64,000 bases of DNA from SFLA01 sp045595785 (GTDB lineage: Bacteria; Bacillota; Clostridia; Oscillospirales; CAG-382), in contig JAZOBE010000048.1 of the NCBI GenBank assembly GCA_045595785.1, positions 1-64,000 of the forward strand. The letters run 5' to 3'. Positions 60,319 through 64,000 of the stretch are shown here, one piece after another; position 1 is the first letter of the stretch, and each line of letters opens with the position of its first letter. Both the position numbers and the translations under genes were made by a program. The notes beneath the pieces are model-generated. The model did no database searches, was not told where the DNA came from, and saw only the letters and a list, made by a program, of their open reading frames with translations.

Positions 60319-61488
60319 TTATGTTTTTTTATTTTCTGCGGGCGGAACGGCGTTATTACCCTTTTCGTCCGTATTTACCGATTCTTGTGCAGGGGATTCC
60401 TGCTTTTTGAATGAAAAGAATCCGTCCTGTCTGAGCTTATTGTATATAACCAGCGCGATGGGGAATCCGAACAGACCCCACACACCGAACAGACGGAGAC
60501 CCACGTACATTGATACCAGCGCCAGCAGAGGGTGAAGTCCCACGCTTTTGCCTACTATCTTGGGCTCAAGGAACTGGCGAACCACCAGAATGATGACGTA
60601 CAGCACCAAAAGACCGATGCCGAGGAAATAGTTTCCTCTTATTATTTCAATAACACCCCAAGGAATAACTATTGCGCCTGTACCGAGAATGGGCATAATA
60701 TCCACAATAGCGGTAAGCGCCGCAATAAGGAATGCGTACTTCACACCCAGAATGGTGAGACCCACGAACATTTCCATAAAGGTGATAAGCATAATAACGC
60801 CGTATGCACGGACGAACAGCACCACGGCGGAAACAAGCTGTTTTTTTATAGCCGCCAGATGGTCTGCCACGGTTTTTGGGAATATGCTGAGCACCGCGGT
60901 GTTGATGCGGTGATATTGTGCAACGAAATAATACAGCGCAACGATACATACCACCACGCCGATAACGATGGGAGGCACGATATTTATTACCGCGCTGATT
61001 GCGGGAATGACGACGCCGTTAAGGTCGGTAACCAAAGCCGTGGCAAAGGAGGTAACGTAAGAATCAATATTCTCCCATATCTCCACAAGCTGCTCACGGT
61101 AATCTATAAAAGGAACGTAGCCGTTGAGGGTATCAATGATCTCATCGGCATAATCGGGGTTTCCGCGCATTTCGGAAAGAATGTCGCTAACCGTCTGGTA
61201 CAGCGTGTTAAGCTCGTTATAAACACGGTGCACCACCAGATAACAGAGAAGTCCCACCACGCCGACGGCGGTAAAAACAACACCGATAACGGTCAGTATA
61301 CGGGGGATCTTTGTCTTTTTACAGATAAAATCCACCACGGGATGAAGGATTATCGCAAGTATGTATGCGACAATAAAGGGAGTAAGCACGCCGGCAAGGT
61401 ATTTAACAAATACAAACGCAACGGCGGCTCCGATAAGTATATAAGCCGCGGCGACAAGCACCCGCTTATACGGCTCTTTTGGCATCAT
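60319..61488 (-). CDS. AI-2E/YtvI-family transporter
   Basis: 389 residues, seven or eight helices. YYFVAQYHRINTAVLSIFP, DIMPILGTGAIVIPWGVIEI, GKSVGLHPLLALVSMYVGLRLFG fit the AI-2E family (UPF0118), which includes sporulation protein YtvI. A charged cytoplasmic C-terminus. The substrate is uncertain: family members are reported to move autoinducer-2 or ions. Followed by the third surface protein. Confidence 0.9.
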   Translation of the reverse strand: MMPKEPYKRVLVAAAYILIGAAVAFVFVKYLAGVLTPFIVAYILAIILHPVVDFICKKTKIPRILTVIGVVFTAVGVVGLLCYLVVHRVYNELNTLYQTVSDILSEMRGNPDYADEIIDTLNGYVPFIDYREQLVEIWENIDSYVTSFATALVTDLNGVVIPAISAVINIVPPIVIGVVVCIVALYYFVAQYHRINTAVLSIFPKTVADHLAAIKKQLVSAVVLFVRAYGVIMLITFMEMFVGLTILGVKYAFLIAALTAIVDIMPILGTGAIVIPWGVIEIIRGNYFLGIGLLVLYVIILVVRQFLEPKIVGKSVGLHPLLALVSMYVGLRLFGVWGLFGFPIALVIYNKLRQDGFFSFKKQESPAQESVNTDEKGNNAVPPAENKKT

Positions 61489-61539
61489 ATACGGAAAATA
61501 TCCCCCTTTCGCGAAAAATTTCCTTTATGAAAAAAACTA

Positions 61540-61568
61540 TTGACAACTGCTTTACTTTGTGGTATTAT
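61540..61568 (+). promoter_or_regulatory. Promoter of tRNA-Glu
   Basis: TTGACA at 61540-61545, 17-bp spacer, TATTAT at 61563-61568. Confidence 0.85.
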
Positions 61569-61579
61569 AACCCCTGCAA

Positions 61580-61654
61580 GGCCTGTTAGTCAAGTGGTCA
61601 AGACGTCGCCCTCTCACGGCGAAGGCAGGGGTTCGACTCCCCTACGGGTCACCA
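61580..61654 (+). tRNA. tRNA-Glu(CTC)
   Basis: Acceptor GGCCTGT pairs with ACGGGTC, anticodon stem TCGCC/GGCGA holds the loop CTCTCAC with anticodon CTC, T arm AGGGG-TTCGACT-CCCCT, then discriminator A and an encoded CCA (61652-61654). Single gene with its own promoter and terminator. Confidence 0.97.
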
Positions 61655-61659
61655 GAAAA

Positions 61660-61688
61660 ACATCCGAACACCGTTCGGGTGTTTTTTT
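61660..61688 (+). terminator. Terminator of tRNA-Glu
   Basis: ACATCCGAAC and GTTCGGGTGT with loop ACC, followed by seven T. Confidence 0.88.
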
Positions 61689-61708
61689 ATTTTTACGTTG
61701 GGAAAAAA

Positions 61709-61758
61709 CGAATATCGGAAGCTTTTTGTCATGGGCAAAAAGCAACCGTAATTCTTTG
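61709..61758. repeat. AT-rich mini-palindrome repeat, copy G3
   Basis: ATATCGGAA lead, hairpin GCTTTTTGTC with GGCAAAAAGC (61721-61743), CAACCGTAATTC tail. It ends just before the hom stop codon. Confidence 0.65.
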
Positions 61759-61762
61759 TTTT

Positions 61763-62890
61763 TTATTCCTTTATCTCGATAACTCTGTAATACTTTTTGT
61801 TTCCAACGAGTCTGAGCTGGTTTTCCAGCGTATCTGCAGGGATAAACTCATCGGTTTCGGGCACGTACAAAACGTCCTTGCCCTGAAGCTCTGTAACAAA
61901 CGCATCCTTTGAAAGGGCATTACGTTTATCTCTCACGTATCTTCCCTTAGCCGCCTCAATAATATCCGAAGCTACGGCGGATGCGGTTGCAACGCCTCCT
62001 GCGCCTCTTCCGCGGAAGGTTACTCCGCCGACACAGTTGCCGTAAACGGTTACGGCGTTGATAACGTCATCGGTAATACCAAGAACAGTATCCTTTTTAA
62101 CAAGGCAGGGTGCCACCAGCAGGCGGACCTTACCCTCATTACGCTCACCGTAGCCGATAAGCTTAATGGAATATCCTCTGTTTTCCGCTTTTTTAACGTC
62201 CTCGGGAGTAACGGTATCAATGCCCTGCATTACGGAAACGTTATCCAGCGTAATGACCGAATTAAATGCAATTCCTGCAAGAATACATATCTTTCTTGCG
62301 CAGTCCGCACCGGAAATATCAGCGGTAGGATCCTTCTCCGCATAGCCCAGCGCCTGTGCCTGCTTGAGCGCCTCATCAAAAGGAGTGCCCTCATCACGCA
62401 TCTTTGTTAATATATAGTTGGTAGTGCCGTTAAGTATTCCGCAAACAGACTCCATATCGTTGGCGCAAAGGCACTGAAGCATAGGGTGGATAACGGGAAT
62501 GCCGCCGCCTGCAGATGCCTCATAAAGATATGCAACGCCATGCTTCTCCGCTTCCGCAAGAAGCTCTATACCGTGCTTTTCAACAACAGCCTTGTTGGAA
62601 GTTACCACGCTTTTGCCTGCACGGATAAGTGCAAGAGAAAACTCGTATGCGGGAGAGGTGCCGCCCATAGTCTCAGCAACGACGGATATCTCCTCATCAC
62701 ACAAAATATCATTAAAATCGGGAGTGACCGCTTTCTCCATAGCATGTCCGGGGAAAGTGCGCAGGTCCAGAATACGTTTAACCTCAAAATCCTCACCCAT
62801 ACGGGAGGAAATGAGGGAAGAATTTTTATTTAAGACCTCGTACACGCCCTGACCGACGACGCCGAAGCCGAGAATAGCAACCTTTGCCAT
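61763..62890 (-). CDS. hom: Homoserine dehydrogenase without ACT domain
   Basis: 375 residues from MAKVAILGFGVVGQGVYEVL; RBS GGAGGTG. Reduces aspartate semialdehyde to homoserine for threonine and methionine. Catalytic segments GTTNYILTKMRDEGTPFDEAL, GYAEKDPTADISGADCARK and GRGAGGVATASAVASDI. About 50 residues remain after the catalytic domain, too short for the usual C-terminal ACT regulatory domain, so threonine feedback through ACT is absent. No thr gene adjacent. Confidence 0.95.
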   Translation of the reverse strand: MAKVAILGFGVVGQGVYEVLNKNSSLISSRMGEDFEVKRILDLRTFPGHAMEKAVTPDFNDILCDEEISVVAETMGGTSPAYEFSLALIRAGKSVVTSNKAVVEKHGIELLAEAEKHGVAYLYEASAGGGIPVIHPMLQCLCANDMESVCGILNGTTNYILTKMRDEGTPFDEALKQAQALGYAEKDPTADISGADCARKICILAGIAFNSVITLDNVSVMQGIDTVTPEDVKKAENRGYSIKLIGYGERNEGKVRLLVAPCLVKKDTVLGITDDVINAVTVYGNCVGGVTFRGRGAGGVATASAVASDIIEAAKGRYVRDKRNALSKDAFVTELQGKDVLYVPETDEFIPADTLENQLRLVGNKKYYRVIEIKE

Positions 62891-62914
62891 TGGAAACACC
62901 TCCATTATTGACGT

Positions 62915-62943
62915 AGTTTACCACATATATGCCAACAAATCAA
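62915..62943 (-). promoter_or_regulatory. Promoter for hom
   Basis: Minus-strand TTGATT (62943-62938), 17-bp spacer, TAAACT (62920-62915). Confidence 0.65.
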
Positions 62944-63020
62944 GTTAAAATTCAAAATAATGTTTATTTATGCACTTTTTACCCATACATTATACCACAA
63001 ATACTTATTTTTTTCAAGTC

Positions 63021-63136
63021 TTTACAATGTAAACAAATTGTAATATACTATGGTGGGCAATCACTTGAAAAGTGAAAGAAAGCAACTAACGGTTTATGGA
63101 AAATCTATTGTATTTTTCACGGAAAAGTGGTATTAT
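63021..63136 (+). promoter_or_regulatory. Tandem promoters upstream of the ABC exporter
   Basis: Promoter 1: TTTACA (63021-63026), 17-bp spacer, TATACT (63044-63049). Promoter 2: TTGTAT (63108-63113), 17-bp spacer, TATTAT (63131-63136). Between them a TCACTT/AAGTGA hairpin lies near 63062-63075. Confidence 0.6.
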
Positions 63137-63170
63137 TTACCTATAAAATCAATTTTGAGGAATTACCCGG

Positions 63171-64000
63171 ATGATAAAACTTCATTCTCTGCCGAAAGCG
63201 GCGGAGGCATTCTTTACAGAAAAAGGAATAGATATTAATTCGGTCTGTGTTACCATGCGGTCGGATATGGCGTTTCCCGGCAGACGGGCAGACACCTTTA
63301 TTCTGCTTACCGAAAAAGAGCTTTTGGTGGCTGAGGGTATTATAATCCACACCAAAAAGGGCGGAAAACGAGTAAGCTTTTTTGATTGCTTTGATTACCG
63401 CAGCTATCTGATTGCGGATATGGAAGAGCCCAAGACCGAAATGCTTATATCCACTGCCCGTATTACGGCAGTATTCGGCACAGACGTTATACCTATGTTC
63501 GATATATCCTCTGCCTGCAAGCATGAGGCAAACGTGATATGCGAATGTATAAAGGAAATTAAAAAGGACGGGCATATTGACGAAAAGAAGCATTCGGACA
63601 AAAAGGGAAAAGAGACCCATTGTCCCAAATGCGGTATGCGGTATCCCGACCAGCAGAGGAAGGTATGCCCAAAGTGTCTTGAAAAGACCAAGCTTATTAA
63701 AAAGATGCTTGCCCTTTTCAGCAGATACAAAATGTATATGCTGCTTCTTCTTTTGGCGTTTATTGCGTCTGCCGCGTTGTCCGTGGCGGTGCCCTACGTT
63801 TCCAACCAGCTCCTTTACGGTGAGGTTTTGGAGGAGGGCGGCAGTATGTTCGGTATGATCGGCACCGTGGTGCTGATGATCATCGGCATAAGAATTGCAT
63901 TTTTGCTTGTTAATCTGGCGGTAGGTACGTTGTCATCGCGGACGGCGGCGCACGTTACCTACGACCTGAAGATGCTTATATTCGAAAACATAAATAAATT
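63171..64000 (+). CDS. ABC exporter, N-terminal part with zinc ribbon (truncated by window end)
   Basis: 276 complete codons visible, open at the window edge. ATG at 63171 follows GAGG at long spacing. Residues 1-135 form a soluble beta-rich domain beginning MIKLHSLPKAAEAFF. Residues about 149-171 carry two CPKC pairs (HCPKCGMRYP... KVCPKCLEK). From about 185 the transmembrane domain of an ABC exporter begins (MLLLLLAFIASAALSVAVPYVSNQ, then a second helix with GTVVLMIIGIRIAFLLVNL). The ATPase domain is expected beyond the window. A cytoplasmic N-terminal zinc ribbon on an ABC half-transporter is unusual. Not assigned to a specific substrate. Confidence 0.8.
   Translation, partial: MIKLHSLPKAAEAFFTEKGIDINSVCVTMRSDMAFPGRRADTFILLTEKELLVAEGIIIHTKKGGKRVSFFDCFDYRSYLIADMEEPKTEMLISTARITAVFGTDVIPMFDISSACKHEANVICECIKEIKKDGHIDEKKHSDKKGKETHCPKCGMRYPDQQRKVCPKCLEKTKLIKKMLALFSRYKMYMLLLLLAFIASAALSVAVPYVSNQLLYGEVLEEGGSMFGMIGTVVLMIIGIRIAFLLVNLAVGTLSSRTAAHVTYDLKMLIFENINK

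Noticed and set aside
4255..61758. Insertion sequences or prophage as the source of the repeats
   Set aside because: No transposase, integrase or phage gene and no clean terminal inverted repeats were found, so the repeats are reported as non-coding families of unknown origin.
63050..63238. 62-codon plus-strand frame ahead of the ABC exporter
   Set aside because: It spans the second promoter and the true start of the exporter in another frame and lacks a ribosome site.

Overview
The window reads as a chromosomal segment of an anaerobic Firmicute of the class Clostridia, probably an uncultured gut lineage near Oscillospiraceae. This is inferred from gene families, not a taxonomic search. Evidence: AGGAGG-type ribosome binding sites, TTGACA/TATAAT promoters, acetate kinase beside tmcAL, a GlpA-like oxidoreductase trio with DUF1667, an ECF-type thiamine transporter under a TPP riboswitch, and the OLE RNA locus. 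No phage, transposase, CRISPR array or rRNA was seen. Almost all sequence is coding, with short spacers.

Left third (1-25.7 kb). proS diverges from a large InlB-repeat surface protein. Next come a SLOG/XRE divergent pair and an envelope-type two-component cluster (response regulator, kinase with almost no external loop, polytopic membrane protein) bracketed by two paralogous two-helix membrane proteins. Then tspO, a Gfo/Idh oxidoreductase, the GlpA/FAD-oxidoreductase/DUF1667 operon, and two tandem paralogous surface proteins. A glycerate kinase gene leads a MoxR-DUF58-transglutaminase operon framed by zinc-ribbon membrane proteins.

Middle (25.7-48.3 kb). A lipid kinase and tmcAL diverge from ackA. 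A TPP riboswitch controls thiT. A Gld-like ABC system (ATPase, permease, GldG, DUF4340, lipoprotein) lies downstream of aspS. A minD-like ATPase, mgsA, hisS and aspS line up on the minus strand. pyrR, a discoidin lipoprotein, and a GT2-GtrA fusion with a phosphodiester glycosidase lie on the plus strand.

Right third (48.6-64 kb). The key locus is a minus-strand operon beginning with a structured RNA of about 640 nt. It is followed by a four-helix membrane protein (OapA), dxs, tlyA, nadK, argR and recN. This synteny identifies the RNA as OLE (Ornate, Large, Extremophilic) RNA. Beyond it are a nucleotidyltransferase, an uncharacterised P-loop ATPase, YwaF-like and AI-2E-type membrane proteins, a third surface-protein paralogue, tRNA-Glu(CTC), hom and a truncated ABC exporter.

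Two families of intergenic hairpin repeats thread through the window. One has GC-clamped stems whose inner sequences covary between copies. It sits mainly between convergent genes and supplies the stop codons of several of them. The other is an AT-rich mini-palindrome. The thiamine importer and Dxs (a TPP enzyme) connect cofactor supply with isoprenoid synthesis in this genome.
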